Counted from the stretch's first letter, positions 28,888 to 39,060 are shown. The stretch: 64,000 nucleotides of DNA from Paenibacillus solanacearum (GCF_910593845.1 NZ_CAJVAS010000003.1:310001-374000); one strand, 5' to 3'. Notes: generated by a model not told the origin, from the sequence alone. Translations and numbers: made by a program.

Positions 28888-29169
28888 AAAACCTCTCCTT
28901 TAGATGGGATGCCCTTGATTTATACCCTCCTAATCTACAGGAGAAGCCGGCAGAGAACCAGACTGTTTTTTACACCCAGAATATGGTATAATAACGATAA
29001 CAGGATACGAAAACAACACAAAAAATGGGGTCCTCTTATTAAGCGTTTTTTTGTGGGGGGCCCGGTTTAGAGGTCGCATATGTTGCGGCTTTTTCGTTTT
29101 TGCCTATAAATGTATGGTAAAATTGTCCCAGTAAGAAATAAAAGAATGGTGCGAGGAGATTGGACCGGA

Positions 29170-29382
29170 ATGCAAACCGTTTACATATTGTCGGGACCAG
29201 CAGGGGCTGGAAAGTCAACAACCTCAAAGGCATTGGTTCGTGCATTGAAAAACAGTGCATATATTTCAGGGGACTACGTGAGTTATATGCATGTTAGCGG
29301 CCGTCAGAAGCCTTGGGAAAGTAAGGGTGAGCTATCCCTCATTTGGAATAATATATTGAGTTTGACACAAACATTTCCTTGA
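29170..29382 (+). pseudogene. truncated P-loop kinase
   Basis: 70 residues beginning MQTVYILSGPAGAGKSTTSK, a clear Walker A nucleotide kinase start (AAA_33/zeta-like families run about 170 residues). The frame stops soon after LIWNNILSL, so the lid and the remaining strands are missing, and a terminator follows within 30 bp. It should be non-functional. A GAGGAG ribosome site and an extended -10 (TGTATGGTAAAAT) remain upstream. Confidence 0.65.
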
Positions 29383-29412
29383 TACAAGTCACAATAGCGT
29401 TGATGCGATCGA

Positions 29413-29445
29413 GAGGAACTGTCACAAGGACAGCTCCTCTTTGAG
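29413..29445 (+). terminator. terminator after the kinase fragment
   Basis: GAGGAACTGTC pairs with GACAGCTCCTC (one wobble), loop ACAAG, then TTTGAGTT. Confidence 0.7.
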
Positions 29446-29464
29446 TTATACCATGAATCACATG

Positions 29465-29504
29465 AAAAAACGGCCAAACATCGAGATTCTGTGTTTGGTC
29501 GTTT
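29465..29504 (-). terminator. terminator of the Bcr/CflA transporter gene
   Basis: ACGACCAAACA pairs with TGTTTGGCCGT, followed on the minus strand by six T. Confidence 0.8.
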
Positions 29505-29534
29505 CGTTTCATTTATCTTGTTTCAGAATGATGC

Positions 29535-30761
29535 CTACTGCTTCCTTACCTCAAAGCTTCCTGCATTTTTAATTGAACTTCTTTTCACTAAAAGGAAGTA
29601 GGACAGCATCGCGGCTGCGCTTGTTGTCAAAATAATGACACCGAGCGGAACAGCCGTGCTTTCCCCCGCAATGCCGACAAGCGGAGAAACGACAGCCCCA
29701 AGCAAAAAGGGGATAACGCCCATCAGTGCTGCCGCACTGCCAGCCATGTGGCCCTGGCTCTCCATCGCAAGAGGAAAAGCTGCCGTGGATGTAATGCCGA
29801 TGGCCGCTACGAAGAAAACGAGCGGAATCACGAGCGCATACAGCGGCCCGTGGAACATCGCAACCAATAAAACGGCGATGCTGGCCGCACCGGCAAGCCA
29901 TAGACCGAATAGCAGGAAGGTCTGCTCCGACACACGGTGAGCCATTCGACCGACCAATTGCGAGCCGATAATCAGAGAGATGCCATTGGATCCGAACAAC
30001 AGAGCGAATACCGTAGGGGAAACTCCGTAAATATTTTGATAAATAAAAGGAGTTCCGGAAACGTACGCGAATACCCCCGCGATCATGATTCCCTGTGCGA
30101 GCATATAGCCCGTAAATGAGCGATCACGCAAAAGCGATCCATAGTTTCGCAGTTGTTGAGTAAAATTGCTGGGACTGCGCCGCTCGACAGGCAGCGTCTC
30201 TTGGAGACTCCATTTGGTCATGGCGAGGAGGTACATTCCCAGCAGTGCCAAAGCGATAAATACGCCGACCCAGCTTGTAAGCGCTAGAACACCGCTTCCG
30301 GTTACCGGTGCCACCAGCGGTCCCAAATTTCCGACAAGCAAGAGAAGCGAGAAAAATTTGGTGAGCTCGTGCCCACTAAACATATCGCGAGCAATGGCAC
30401 GGGAGATGACGATACCCGCCGACGCAACAAACCCTTGCACAAGCCGCGACAGGATCAGCAGCCAAATATTCGGTGAGATCGCACAAGCTACAGCTGCCAC
30501 AACATAGATTGCCATAGAGATGAGCAGCGGCTTGCGCCTGCCATAGACGTCGCTGAGCGAACCCATGACCAGCTGGCCGACGCCAAGTCCCAATAAACAG
30601 GTGGTCAGGCTGAGCTGGACGAGGGAAGCGGTCGTACCGAAACGCTCAACAATTTGAGGAAAAGCGGGCAAATACATATCGATGGTAAAAGGCCCAAGTG
30701 TCGAAAATAAACCAAGCAGCAAAGCTAGTCTAACAGTAGTCTGTTTGTTCTTGTGAGTCAT
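29535..30761 (-). CDS. Bcr/CflA family multidrug efflux MFS transporter
   Basis: 408 residues, about twelve membrane segments. The N-terminus (LLGLFSTLGPFTIDMYLPAFP) and the loop SLSDVYGRRKPLL are typical of the Bcr/CflA drug:proton antiporters, as is the TIDMYLPA motif in helix 1. ATG follows GGAGAAACTT. It is monocistronic with its own terminator. Substrates of the family include bicyclomycin, chloramphenicol and sulfonamides; which apply here is unknown. Confidence 0.9.
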   Translation of the reverse strand: MTHKNKQTTVRLALLLGLFSTLGPFTIDMYLPAFPQIVERFGTTASLVQLSLTTCLLGLGVGQLVMGSLSDVYGRRKPLLISMAIYVVAAVACAISPNIWLLILSRLVQGFVASAGIVISRAIARDMFSGHELTKFFSLLLLVGNLGPLVAPVTGSGVLALTSWVGVFIALALLGMYLLAMTKWSLQETLPVERRSPSNFTQQLRNYGSLLRDRSFTGYMLAQGIMIAGVFAYVSGTPFIYQNIYGVSPTVFALLFGSNGISLIIGSQLVGRMAHRVSEQTFLLFGLWLAGAASIAVLLVAMFHGPLYALVIPLVFFVAAIGITSTAAFPLAMESQGHMAGSAAALMGVIPFLLGAVVSPLVGIAGESTAVPLGVIILTTSAAAMLSYFLLVKRSSIKNAGSFEVRKQ

Positions 30762-30901
30762 CGTATAAGTTTCTCCTATTTCTTCATTCCATATCCGGAA
30801 CTCTTTTCTCTATATTTGTTACACCATATCACAACTGTACTCATTTTGACAACAGTTAAATCACGTTGGAGGTGATCGCTCATGCGGGTGCACAAAAATC
30901 A

Positions 30902-30924
30902 AGCCACCCGTAGGGCGGGTGGCT
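30902..30924 (-). terminator. terminator of the orphan SBP gene
   Basis: GCCACCCGCCCTACGGGTGGC hairpin, followed on the minus strand by TTGATTTTTG. Confidence 0.75.
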
Positions 30925-30939
30925 ATCTCATCCTTACTT

Positions 30940-32283
30940 CTATTGCATCAATTCCGCAATCTTCTTATCGGCCTTTTCCTGTGCTTCCCGAAGCACGGTA
31001 TTAATATCCTTCTTGTCGATGGCAATATCCTTGCGCATAGCCCGGATAATGGCCTGTACTTCTTTGTCGGCGATATTGGCCGGGGGGGTCGCAGAAGCCG
31101 GATATTTGAATATGGCGGCTGTGTTTTTGTCCTTTAAGGCTGGAATGGCCGTGCCGAACGCCTTCTTAACCCCGTCATCGTTCATGATCGTCACTTTGGC
31201 ATTGCTGCTCAACAGGACTTGCTCCTCGCGGGAAGCCATCATCTGAAGCACCAGCATCGCCTGATCCTTGTGTTTGCTTGTTTTGGAGATGGCCAGCCCT
31301 CCGGCAATCGCATGTCGTCCTTTACCCGCGCTGTCGTCGAACGTCGGATTTGTCACCAAGTCCCAATCGGGCGCCATACCATTCGCCTGAGCCTGTACCA
31401 GGTCGCTTAAAGTTTTACTGTACCAATCCGGAACCATCGCAACCATCTTGTCTTTTATAAAGCCGTCAGGCGCGTACGCATATGTTTTCCCTGATACGAA
31501 TCCGGGCATATTGTACATTTGATCGAATAGTTCCAATACCCTTTTATAAAGCGGGATATCGACCAGCGCTTTGTTCGTCTTCGGATCGACGAACGGCTGC
31601 GAGTAGGGGCTTACCAGATGATCCGGCAGCCGGAGGTCGACGCCGATATATTGCACACCATCTTGCATCCGGGTCATTTTGCGGGCGAGTTCCATAACGG
31701 CAGGCCACTGCATGTCATCCTTCGGGTACGGCACACCAAACTTGTTGAACAAATCCTTGTTGTAGAACATCGCGCCCGCACTTTGATAGTACGGCATCAA
31801 CGGAAATTTCCCCGGCTCCAACCCTCGGACGGTTTGTACGGTCTGCGGATCCAGCTTGGTCAGATCAATCTGGAACTTCTTGATCAGATCCGTTAAATCC
31901 TCGGGTATCCCCAACTGCTTGAGCGGCATATACCAGTCGTTGTCGAGCAGAATGATGTCCGGCAAATCGTTGGCAGCAATCAGCTTCTCCAATGCTGCGG
32001 CTGTACCATTGGTTTTTGTCTGTAATTCAAGGGTAATGTGAGGGTATTTTTTCTTTAACGGTTCTACGTAAAACGTCTGAAAATCCACATCAGACAAACT
32101 GACCCCGTGAACTAATAATTTCAGGGTGACGGGATCCGTCGGCACCGTGAAAGCAGGAGCTGCTTCTTTTTTTCCGGAATCGTCAGGCGCAGCGGAACTT
32201 GGGCTTTTGGTTGAACTGCACCCCGATAAAGCTAAGGAAGCAGTAAGTAATAATGCGGTAAACGCTTTCAAAGATGGGTTCAC
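30940..32283 (-). CDS. orphan sugar-binding lipoprotein
   Basis: 447 residues; GTG start after AAAGGAAG. The lipobox LSGC places the lipidated residue at Cys22, followed by a Ser/Pro linker. It has the family signature YNKDLFNKFGVPYPKD and ends in QEKADKKIAELMQ, very like the SBP at the window start. No permease gene is beside it: downstream is a terminator, upstream a gene remnant. It could feed a distant permease or act as a sensor partner. Both are inference. Confidence 0.9.
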   Translation of the reverse strand: MNPSLKAFTALLLTASLALSGCSSTKSPSSAAPDDSGKKEAAPAFTVPTDPVTLKLLVHGVSLSDVDFQTFYVEPLKKKYPHITLELQTKTNGTAAALEKLIAANDLPDIILLDNDWYMPLKQLGIPEDLTDLIKKFQIDLTKLDPQTVQTVRGLEPGKFPLMPYYQSAGAMFYNKDLFNKFGVPYPKDDMQWPAVMELARKMTRMQDGVQYIGVDLRLPDHLVSPYSQPFVDPKTNKALVDIPLYKRVLELFDQMYNMPGFVSGKTYAYAPDGFIKDKMVAMVPDWYSKTLSDLVQAQANGMAPDWDLVTNPTFDDSAGKGRHAIAGGLAISKTSKHKDQAMLVLQMMASREEQVLLSSNAKVTIMNDDGVKKAFGTAIPALKDKNTAAIFKYPASATPPANIADKEVQAIIRAMRKDIAIDKKDINTVLREAQEKADKKIAELMQ

Positions 32284-32371
32284 TTGAAATCTTCCTTTCG
32301 GATAAATGTTTGTTTAAATATTCGAATGACGTTGCTCCCCCCGAGTCCATCGCCGGATCGGAAATGTTTCC

Positions 32372-32545
32372 CTATGCCTTGACTGGTGCAGCCAGATTGT
32401 TTTTGCTGATCGTGACAGGCTTCTTAGGCACCGTGTTCACCTCCGCTCCGTATTTGCCCTTATCCGCCGCAATCTCCTGTCCCTGGCTGCAGGCATGCAA
32501 AATGTAATCGCTGACATGATCATTTGTCCATATTCGATCATTTGC
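32372..32545 (-). pseudogene. C-terminal remnant of an unidentified protein
   Basis: An open stretch of about 55 codons with no start, reading RIWTNDHVSDYILHAC through to NNLAAPVKA and ending at a TAG. It lies 90 bp upstream of the orphan SBP on the same strand, so it was probably the gene preceding it in an operon. I cannot name the family. A clean stop precedes it at 32546-32548. Confidence 0.35.
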
Positions 32546-32801
32546 TTACCATAAAATAACTATACCATCTTAACCTTCATTCTGTAAATAAAGTCTTCTC
32601 TGCAATTGGTTTGTTTACCCGAACATGAATGAATGGCCTGTACACGTAAAACAAGAACACGCAGAGTGAAACACTAATCGACGTACTTCGGCACAGAAGC
32701 TTGCTGTAAATAATCATTGACTTGTATACCCATTTATGTAATTCATTAAGGTGGTTATCGTGACAAAGGACACGGATAAAACTAAAACTGGAGGAAACTA
32801 A

Positions 32802-33000
32802 ATGTATGATTATTTGACTCATTATTACAGAAAAGATACAGCACCTTTTTACACTTACAGAAGCTAAGACTATTTTTAATAAGGATTTTTTGGCTGAAGT
32901 GGAGAAGACTAAATTTCCTGGAGGTGCTATTCCTTATGTCGAAGCACAAGTATGGAATCACGGTCTATTAAAAGATTATTATAGGAAATTAAGTAAATGA
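32802..33000 (+). pseudogene. frameshifted small protein gene
   Basis: CTGGAGG precedes ATG, and the first frame gives MYDYLTHYYRKDTAPFYTYRS and stops. A +1/-1 shift in the T-rich stretch near 32852 restores a frame of about 45 codons (LTEAKTIFNKDFLAEVEK ... YYRKLSK, stop at 33000). The N-terminus resembles a hypothetical protein family in Paenibacillus and Bacillus whose members are much longer. No function is known to me. Confidence 0.5.
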
Positions 33001-33152
33001 AAGATGACGTATACCGATTATACAACAATCAACTAAAAACCAGATGGTCAACACAAGCCACCGGGAGCACTTGGGTTAAGGCTGCTGAAAATAAAAACTA
33101 GCGGCTTCATTACGGGTAATAATTCCATTATATTACAGATGGGGGCGGCACA

Positions 33153-34061
33153 ATGAACTTATCAAATGACTTCTACATCAAGGTCAAACAGATATATGGC
33201 GAAGTCGGTGAAAAATGGCTTGCACGGTTGCCAGACATTATCGATCAGTGTATCGAGAAGTGGGGTCTCCGCGACCTGGTGTTGTTAGACAATTTCTCCA
33301 ACGCAGTACTGTTCGGAACCAGCAAGTCCTTTGGGGATGTTGTATTAAAAATTAGTATGGGTCCCACCTCTGAGTTCAAAGCTATATCTCGATTTAAAGA
33401 GCCCGCTATTTGTCATTGTTATGCCATGGAAGAGTCTCTATGTACACTACTTTTAGAGCGTGTTATACCAGGAAATGATCTATCAACGATTTCTTCTGAA
33501 GAGGAACGAATTAGCATAGCCGCTAACCTTATGCTACATTTGAGTGTATTTCCAAAGGCTGGAGATGAGTTTCCTACATACGGCCAAATGGTCAATGATC
33601 ATTTTATTCGCGTGCGTCGGGGAAGAACTTTGGATGAGGGAATGCTTCTATATATGGAGTTCGCTAAAAAGTTCTTACAAGAAATACAGGTACTTAGACG
33701 GCTTCCCAAGCTACTGCACGGCGATTTACATCATGAAAATATACTTCAAGACAACCGCGGCCATTGGAAGGCAATTGATCCAAAAGGTGTAATGGGTGCA
33801 CCTTTTCTGGAGAGCGCTCGATTCATCGTTAACGAAGTAGGACGGGCCGCAGAACATGAAAAGGCACGATCTCTTGCAACCATGGTCAAAATGTTCAGTA
33901 AAGCATTTAACGAAAGTCCGCGAATAATTGCGTATGGCGGATTCATTGATCAGGTGTTGATTCTTTGCTGTATGTACGAGAATAAGGAAGATCCACGTGA
34001 TATCTTAAAGACACTGAACGATTGCCAAATATATCTCGACTTTATTGAGTCTTGCTCATAA
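33153..34061 (+). CDS. aminoglycoside/hydroxyurea phosphotransferase-like kinase
   Basis: 302 residues of the APH(6)/hydroxyurea kinase family: catalytic loop LLHGDLHHENIL and metal-binding IDPKGVMG with the ATP-binding N-lobe lysine in DVVLKIS. Family members inactivate streptomycin or hydroxyurea by phosphorylation. Whether this one gives resistance cannot be told. AT-rich compared with the surrounding sugar genes and next to an insertion sequence, which suggests recent transfer. GGGGGCGG lies before ATG. Confidence 0.85.
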   Translation: MNLSNDFYIKVKQIYGEVGEKWLARLPDIIDQCIEKWGLRDLVLLDNFSNAVLFGTSKSFGDVVLKISMGPTSEFKAISRFKEPAICHCYAMEESLCTLLLERVIPGNDLSTISSEEERISIAANLMLHLSVFPKAGDEFPTYGQMVNDHFIRVRRGRTLDEGMLLYMEFAKKFLQEIQVLRRLPKLLHGDLHHENILQDNRGHWKAIDPKGVMGAPFLESARFIVNEVGRAAEHEKARSLATMVKMFSKAFNESPRIIAYGGFIDQVLILCCMYENKEDPRDILKTLNDCQIYLDFIESCS

Positions 34062-34131
34062 AGTCGAAGCCCCATCTTTGCGCTTGAACCCCGACCGCCC
34101 CGCCTAATGGGCATCATTTCGCGTTTTTATC

Positions 34132-35277
34132 TATATAGAACGCGATTAATAAACCAACAATGCTCCATCAATCGCCAAATCGGGTAATGAAATGTAACAA
34201 CGAAGCCGAGGTGGCGATAAAAATGAAGAACAATGAAATCAAGCGATTGAATGCAGCGATGAAAGATACAACAGATAAACGCCTGTATGAAAGGATTCTA
34301 GCCGTCCGCCTGCGTCTGGAAGGACACTCATTTACGGAAATCGGCGATTTGCTCGGTCGGTTTCGTCAAACCATTAGTATCTATTGGCAGAGCTATCAAG
34401 AGCAGGGCCTCGCCGGCCTGGAAAGAGGAGCCTCGCCTGGACAACCACCAAAGCTCACGGAAGAGCAACGCCATCAATTGGCCGCTATGCTGGAGCAACA
34501 GCAGCCAGCCGATGTGGGCTTTGAAGCGCGCTATACCTGGACGCTGCCGCTAGTGGCGGAGTGGATTAAGCGGGAGTTTGGCATCACAATGAGTGTGCGC
34601 GGCATAAGCGCGATGCTCAAAAGAATGAACTTCAGCTTCACCAAAGCGACCTATACGCTTGCCAAAGCCGACGAGCAGGCGCAGGCATTCTTTCGCAAGC
34701 ATACCTTTGCACAGCTCAAGAAGCAGGTGGAAGCCGAAGCGATCGATCATCTGCTGTTTGAGGACGAATCCATGATTCGTTCTTATCAAGCGCTGCAGTA
34801 CAACTGGTTTCCGCGTGGAAAGCAGCGTAAAGTGCCAACGTACGGCAAGCATGAAGGAGCCAAGTTGTTCGGCGCGATGAATTACGAAACGGGTCAGGTT
34901 CATCACCGGGAAGAAGAAAAAGCCGATGTAGCGGCCTTCATTCGCTTCCTGTAAGATCTGCTGTCAGCTTATTCAGATGGAAAGATCGCCATGGTGCTGG
35001 ACAACAGCCGTATTCATCATGCGACCGGGTTACAGCCCTTTTTGAAAGAACACCCGCGTCTGCACTTGGTCTTTCTGCCGCCGTATAGCCCAAACCTGAA
35101 TCCGGTTGAAGGACTATGGCTGTGGCTCAAAGCCGATGTGGTCAATAACGTCTTTTTTGAAAAGTTCTATAAGATTAAGCTTCACGTGGGCAAATTCATG
35201 AAGCGAATCAACCAGAACCCCATGGAAACGATTGACCGATTGCTGGTCAGGTTATGATATTAATTGCGGTTTATATA
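34132..35277 (+). mobile_element. IS630-family insertion sequence
   Basis: Imperfect terminal inverted repeats of 20 bp (34132-34151 and 35258-35277, 17 of 20 matching) bound one transposase reading frame. Both ends begin with TATATA on the outside, consistent with IS630 insertion at TA. Length about 1.15 kb is normal for the family. The transposase has an internal stop, so the copy is probably immobile. Confidence 0.75.
34223..35257 (+). pseudogene. IS630-type transposase with in-frame stop codon
   Basis: Start at ATG 34223 after GAGGTGG (an upstream ATG at 34160 is in frame). The N-terminal half is a helix-turn-helix (FTEIGDLLGRFRQTISIYW). The DDE catalytic triad is present: FEDES, VLDNSRIHHA and PNLNPVEGLW. 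A TAA at 34952-34954 interrupts the frame between the first and second acid. The frame continues without a shift to 35257. A single C-to-T change from CAA would explain it. Confidence 0.88.
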
Positions 35278-35634
35278 CTTTACCTTCATGTAAATAAAGA
35301 CAATTTAAAGATATGTCACAGTACGATGGTTTTATACTATAATTAAATACAGGATACATACAAGTTATTATAGAGTGTCAATACAATTTCCTTCACTTTT
35401 TTTCCGTCTGAGCTGTTTGTCCGATCCACTTCGATTCCGATACAACTAACGATCCTTCTGTCCAGTACAAACGAGCATACCCAAAAACCTGCGAATATTC
35501 GCTGCAGCCGTCTGCCCTTCAGGCTGTTGCGGATCACACAGCTTACTTGCTTATCACTGCACTCACGTACGTCCCAGGCTTATGAATACGGGGCGTCCCT
35601 TGGTTCTGCGATACGAATTTGGGAGGTAGTCAGG
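35278..35634. other. 357-bp spacer without a gene
   Basis: Begins AT-rich right after the insertion sequence and contains a weak TATACT/TATAAT element near 35334-35343. No convincing coding, repeat or RNA structure was seen. The promoter of the following SBP should lie in it. Confidence 0.4.
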
Positions 35635-36942
35635 ATGAACAGAAAAGTTTGGTTGATCGGGACGTGCATGGCAATTTCCGTACTGCAAGGATGCAGCACG
35701 GACAAAGGGGATGGGAACACGCCTGGAGAAACGGCAGCGGAAAAGCCGAAAGAGCCGTTTACGATGACGATTTACGCGGCGGGCGTAAAAGCGGAGGAAT
35801 TTGACGACCGGTTCCGGGGGGCGCTGCAGAAGAAGTTCCCCCATATCACTTTCGAATACAAGACGAACGGCAAAGGTCAAGAGATCGCCGATTTGGTGAC
35901 GGCGGGAACGATTCCGGACATCATTCGGACCGACGTTCCGAATTTGAGAAATAATTACATCGATCTGGATCTTGCAGAGGATTTGAACCCGTACGTCAAA
36001 AAGCATCAATATGATTTGAACCGCTTCAATAAAGTATTTATCGATGAAATCGTCGATGCGGGACGTACCGGGGCATTATACGGTCTGCCCGTTCCTCCGT
36101 ATTTCCCGCATGTGCTTTATTACAACAAAGATCTGTTTAACCGTTTCGGCGTTCCTTATCCGAAGGACGGCATGAGCTTCGATGAAATCTACGAGCTTGC
36201 GAAGAAAATGTCGAGAGCGGACGGGAATAACATCTACCGCGGATTTTCAGCGGCGTCTAACAGCATTTTGCGGGACAATTTGTTCTCGCAGCCGATTCTC
36301 GACCCGCTGACCGATCAGCTTGCGAATCCGGACCGGTGGAAGGCGATATTTTCAAATTACAAGCGGTTTTACGATATTCCGAACAATCCGATCGAAAGCA
36401 CGACCGCGAACGAAACGAACGCGTTCGCCAAAGGGAACGTGGCGATGCAGGTCAATCTTCACAGTGTGTATTTGATCATTCCGCAGGAAATCGATTGGGA
36501 TATCGTTTCGCATCCTACGATGGAAGGCGCTCCGAAGCTGACGGCGCAGCGCGGGCCGGCCTATTGGTCGATCGCCAAAACGAGCAAGCATAAGGACGAA
36601 GCTTTTGAAGTCATTACGGCGATGCTGACGGACGAAATCCAGATGGAAGATTCCAAGAAAGGCATTCCCGCCACCGTAGTGAACAAGGAGATCAAAGATG
36701 CATTAGGCAAAGGGCATCCGCTCTACAGCACGAAGAACATGAGGGCGATCAGCTACTACGATCCGATTCCGTACACGCCGAAAAGAAAAGCAAACCTGCC
36801 GGATGTTCCCGGTTCCAAGCAGCAGGCGCTTCTTTTTCAAGCGTTCCTGGATTTTGCGCAAAACAAGGCGGATGCCAACACGGCGCTGCGCAAGCTTGAC
36901 GAGCAGTTGAAGGCGGAAGTCGAAAAGGAGAAAGTAAAATAA
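35635..36942 (+). CDS. orphan sugar-binding lipoprotein
   Basis: 435 residues from the ATG at 35635, after GGAGGT; a longer reading from 35527 would bury the signal peptide. Lipobox LQGC with Cys20. Carries YNKDLFNRFGVPYPKDGM, the signature shared with the SBPs at 1-882, 30940-32283 and 61548-62873. No permease is next to it. It heads a row with an aminotransferase and two amidohydrolases, so it may bind an amino sugar or a related small molecule instead of a plain oligosaccharide (inference). Confidence 0.9.
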   Translation: MNRKVWLIGTCMAISVLQGCSTDKGDGNTPGETAAEKPKEPFTMTIYAAGVKAEEFDDRFRGALQKKFPHITFEYKTNGKGQEIADLVTAGTIPDIIRTDVPNLRNNYIDLDLAEDLNPYVKKHQYDLNRFNKVFIDEIVDAGRTGALYGLPVPPYFPHVLYYNKDLFNRFGVPYPKDGMSFDEIYELAKKMSRADGNNIYRGFSAASNSILRDNLFSQPILDPLTDQLANPDRWKAIFSNYKRFYDIPNNPIESTTANETNAFAKGNVAMQVNLHSVYLIIPQEIDWDIVSHPTMEGAPKLTAQRGPAYWSIAKTSKHKDEAFEVITAMLTDEIQMEDSKKGIPATVVNKEIKDALGKGHPLYSTKNMRAISYYDPIPYTPKRKANLPDVPGSKQQALLFQAFLDFAQNKADANTALRKLDEQLKAEVEKEKVK

Positions 36943-37014
36943 GCGGCTCAGACGGTGGAATCGAAGCAGGTCGCGGATATTCCGCAGCTGTAAGCATACG
37001 GGAGGGATCATTGG

Positions 37015-38235
37015 ATGACGATTTCAGAACAATGGCGCGAACGTCTGGAGCGGACGATTCCGTGGGGATCGAGCACGTGTTCGAAGGCGGCTGCATGGAT
37101 GCCGGAGGAACCGGCCGTTATGGTGAGGGGAAAGGGCTGCCGGGTATGGGATGCGGAGGGAAAGGAGTATATCGACTTCCGTAACGGGCTCGGTCCGGTA
37201 ACGCTTGGCTATCAATTCCCGGAAGTGGACGAAGCGATCCGAAGCCAGCTCTCCAGCGGTATCGTCTTCGGGCACCCTCATCCGTTAGAGTGCGAGGTGG
37301 CGGAAACACTATGCGAGCTGATCCCTTCCGCTGAGCAGGCGCGTTTCCTGAAGACGGGGGGAGAAGCGATGGCCGCGGCGATCCGAATTGCCCGTGCCAG
37401 CACCGGACGCGATCGAATCGTGCAGATCGGCTATAACGGATGGCTGAACGCGCTTGGGGGAGGAGGCCCGCTGCTTCCTGGACAGCAAGCGCCGAAGGCC
37501 GTCCTGGGGGTCCCGGCCGCACTGAGCGCCCTGCATCATACCGCCGGCTGGAACGATTTGCACGCGCTGGAGCGGCTGTTTGAAGCGTGCGGCGAACAAA
37601 TCGCAGCGGTCGTCGTCGCCGCCGACTACGAACGGATGGAATGCGGCACAACATTTTATCCCGCGGTACGCGAATTAACGCGAAAGTATGGAGCGCTGCT
37701 GGTGTACGACGAAATCGTTACCGGCTTCCGCATCGCGATCGGCGGGGTCCAGCAATATTTCGGCGTGACGCCGGATTTGGCGGTATTCAGCAAAGGGATC
37801 GCCAACGGCATGCCTTTATCGGCGTATGTCGGCAGTCGTGAAACGATGGCTGCTTGCGGCAGGGGAGGAACGGTCATCTCCAGCACGTTCGGCGGCGAAA
37901 CGCTGTCTTTGGCTGCTGCCAAGGCGACGATGGCCGTGTATCGGGAACGGGATGTCGTAGGCCATTTGTGGAGACAGGGCGAGCGCATGTGGAGCGGCTT
38001 GAACACGTTATTCGACCGTTGCGGCATCCCGCTTGAAGTGAAAGGATTGTGGCCGTGCCCGGCGTTTACCGTCAAGCCGGGGGCGGATAGCCGGGTCAAA
38101 AGCCGGTTTTTCCGGTCGGCTTTCAAGCACGGCGTGTCTCTGTATAACGTTTCATACGTCAGCTTCAGTCATCAGGATGAAGATATTGCGGAGGCGCTGC
38201 TCCGATTGGAGCGGGCCTGTGGCGACATGGCGTGA
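37015..38235 (+). CDS. class III aminotransferase (glutamate-1-semialdehyde aminomutase-like)
   Basis: 406 residues. PLP-dependent: the Schiff-base lysine is Lys260 in FSKGIANGMPLSAYVG, and the preceding VYDEIVTGFR holds the cofactor-binding Asp. RLGPVTLGY-like and KTGGEAMAAAIRIAR regions match class III enzymes. It resembles glutamate-1-semialdehyde 2,1-aminomutase, but the sugar-locus context suggests a paralogue acting on another keto compound. It lies 72 bp after the SBP. GGGAGG ribosome site. Confidence 0.9.
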   Translation: MTISEQWRERLERTIPWGSSTCSKAAAWMPEEPAVMVRGKGCRVWDAEGKEYIDFRNGLGPVTLGYQFPEVDEAIRSQLSSGIVFGHPHPLECEVAETLCELIPSAEQARFLKTGGEAMAAAIRIARASTGRDRIVQIGYNGWLNALGGGGPLLPGQQAPKAVLGVPAALSALHHTAGWNDLHALERLFEACGEQIAAVVVAADYERMECGTTFYPAVRELTRKYGALLVYDEIVTGFRIAIGGVQQYFGVTPDLAVFSKGIANGMPLSAYVGSRETMAACGRGGTVISSTFGGETLSLAAAKATMAVYRERDVVGHLWRQGERMWSGLNTLFDRCGIPLEVKGLWPCPAFTVKPGADSRVKSRFFRSAFKHGVSLYNVSYVSFSHQDEDIAEALLRLERACGDMA

Positions 38236-38304
38236 CGGGGCTGAACATGAGCGGAGACGCGACTTAGCGCACGTTCGGAAATCAATTGGAAAGCAGGGAG
38301 AATC

Positions 38305-39060
38305 ATGATCATTGATGCACACACGCATATTTGGGGAGGAAGATATGACGACAGCACCCGTACGCTGCTCCGGGCATGCGAGCGCTTCGGCATCTCCAAG
38401 CTGTACGTATCCGGCTTGAGGTCGCATGACTCCGACGAGTCCGAAATCGCGAGCCTGAACGCCGATGTGTACCGTTTTATGAAGGAGCAGCCGGATGTTG
38501 CCGAAGGATACTGCTATGTGAATCCGGCCCACCCGGGTGCATTAAACGTGCTGAAACGGGGAATCGAGCAGTACGGCATGTCCGGCATGAAGCTGTGGGT
38601 CGCTACGTTCTGCGATGATCCGCGCGTGTTTCCGCTCGTCGAGCAGTGCATCGAGTACCGTATTCCGATTCTGATTCACTCGTTCCATAAGACGGTCGGA
38701 CAGCTTCCTTACGAGACGACGGGGATCCATGTCGCGAACCTGGCGGAGCGGTACCCGGAGGCCAAGCTGCTGATGGCGCATTTTGGCGGCAATTGCTACC
38801 ATGGAATCAAAGCCGTCCGCGATTATCCGAACGTATGGCATGACTTTTCGGGATCGCCGTTCCGCCGGGACGATCTCGATTATGCCGTGGAGCAAGTCGG
38901 CGCGGACCGTATCGTCTTCGGCTCCGATATGCCGATAACATACCTGGTGAACTACGGCCAGGTGGAGGAAGCGGAATTGACCGCGGAGCAGCGCGAGCTC
39001 ATATACTACAAGAATACAATCCGTTTGTTCGATCGCGGGTTGTCGGGGAGGCCGTCATGA
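38305..39060 (+). CDS. amidohydrolase family TIM-barrel hydrolase
   Basis: 251 residues of the Amidohydro_2 family. The metal ligands are visible: DAHTHIWGG (His-x-His), IHSFHK, AHFGGNC and FGSDMP. Members hydrolyse or decarboxylate carboxylic acids and lactones. No signal peptide. The stop overlaps the start of the next gene (ATGATG), so the two are translationally coupled and probably work on one pathway. Confidence 0.88.
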   Translation: MIIDAHTHIWGGRYDDSTRTLLRACERFGISKLYVSGLRSHDSDESEIASLNADVYRFMKEQPDVAEGYCYVNPAHPGALNVLKRGIEQYGMSGMKLWVATFCDDPRVFPLVEQCIEYRIPILIHSFHKTVGQLPYETTGIHVANLAERYPEAKLLMAHFGGNCYHGIKAVRDYPNVWHDFSGSPFRRDDLDYAVEQVGADRIVFGSDMPITYLVNYGQVEEAELTAEQRELIYYKNTIRLFDRGLSGRPS

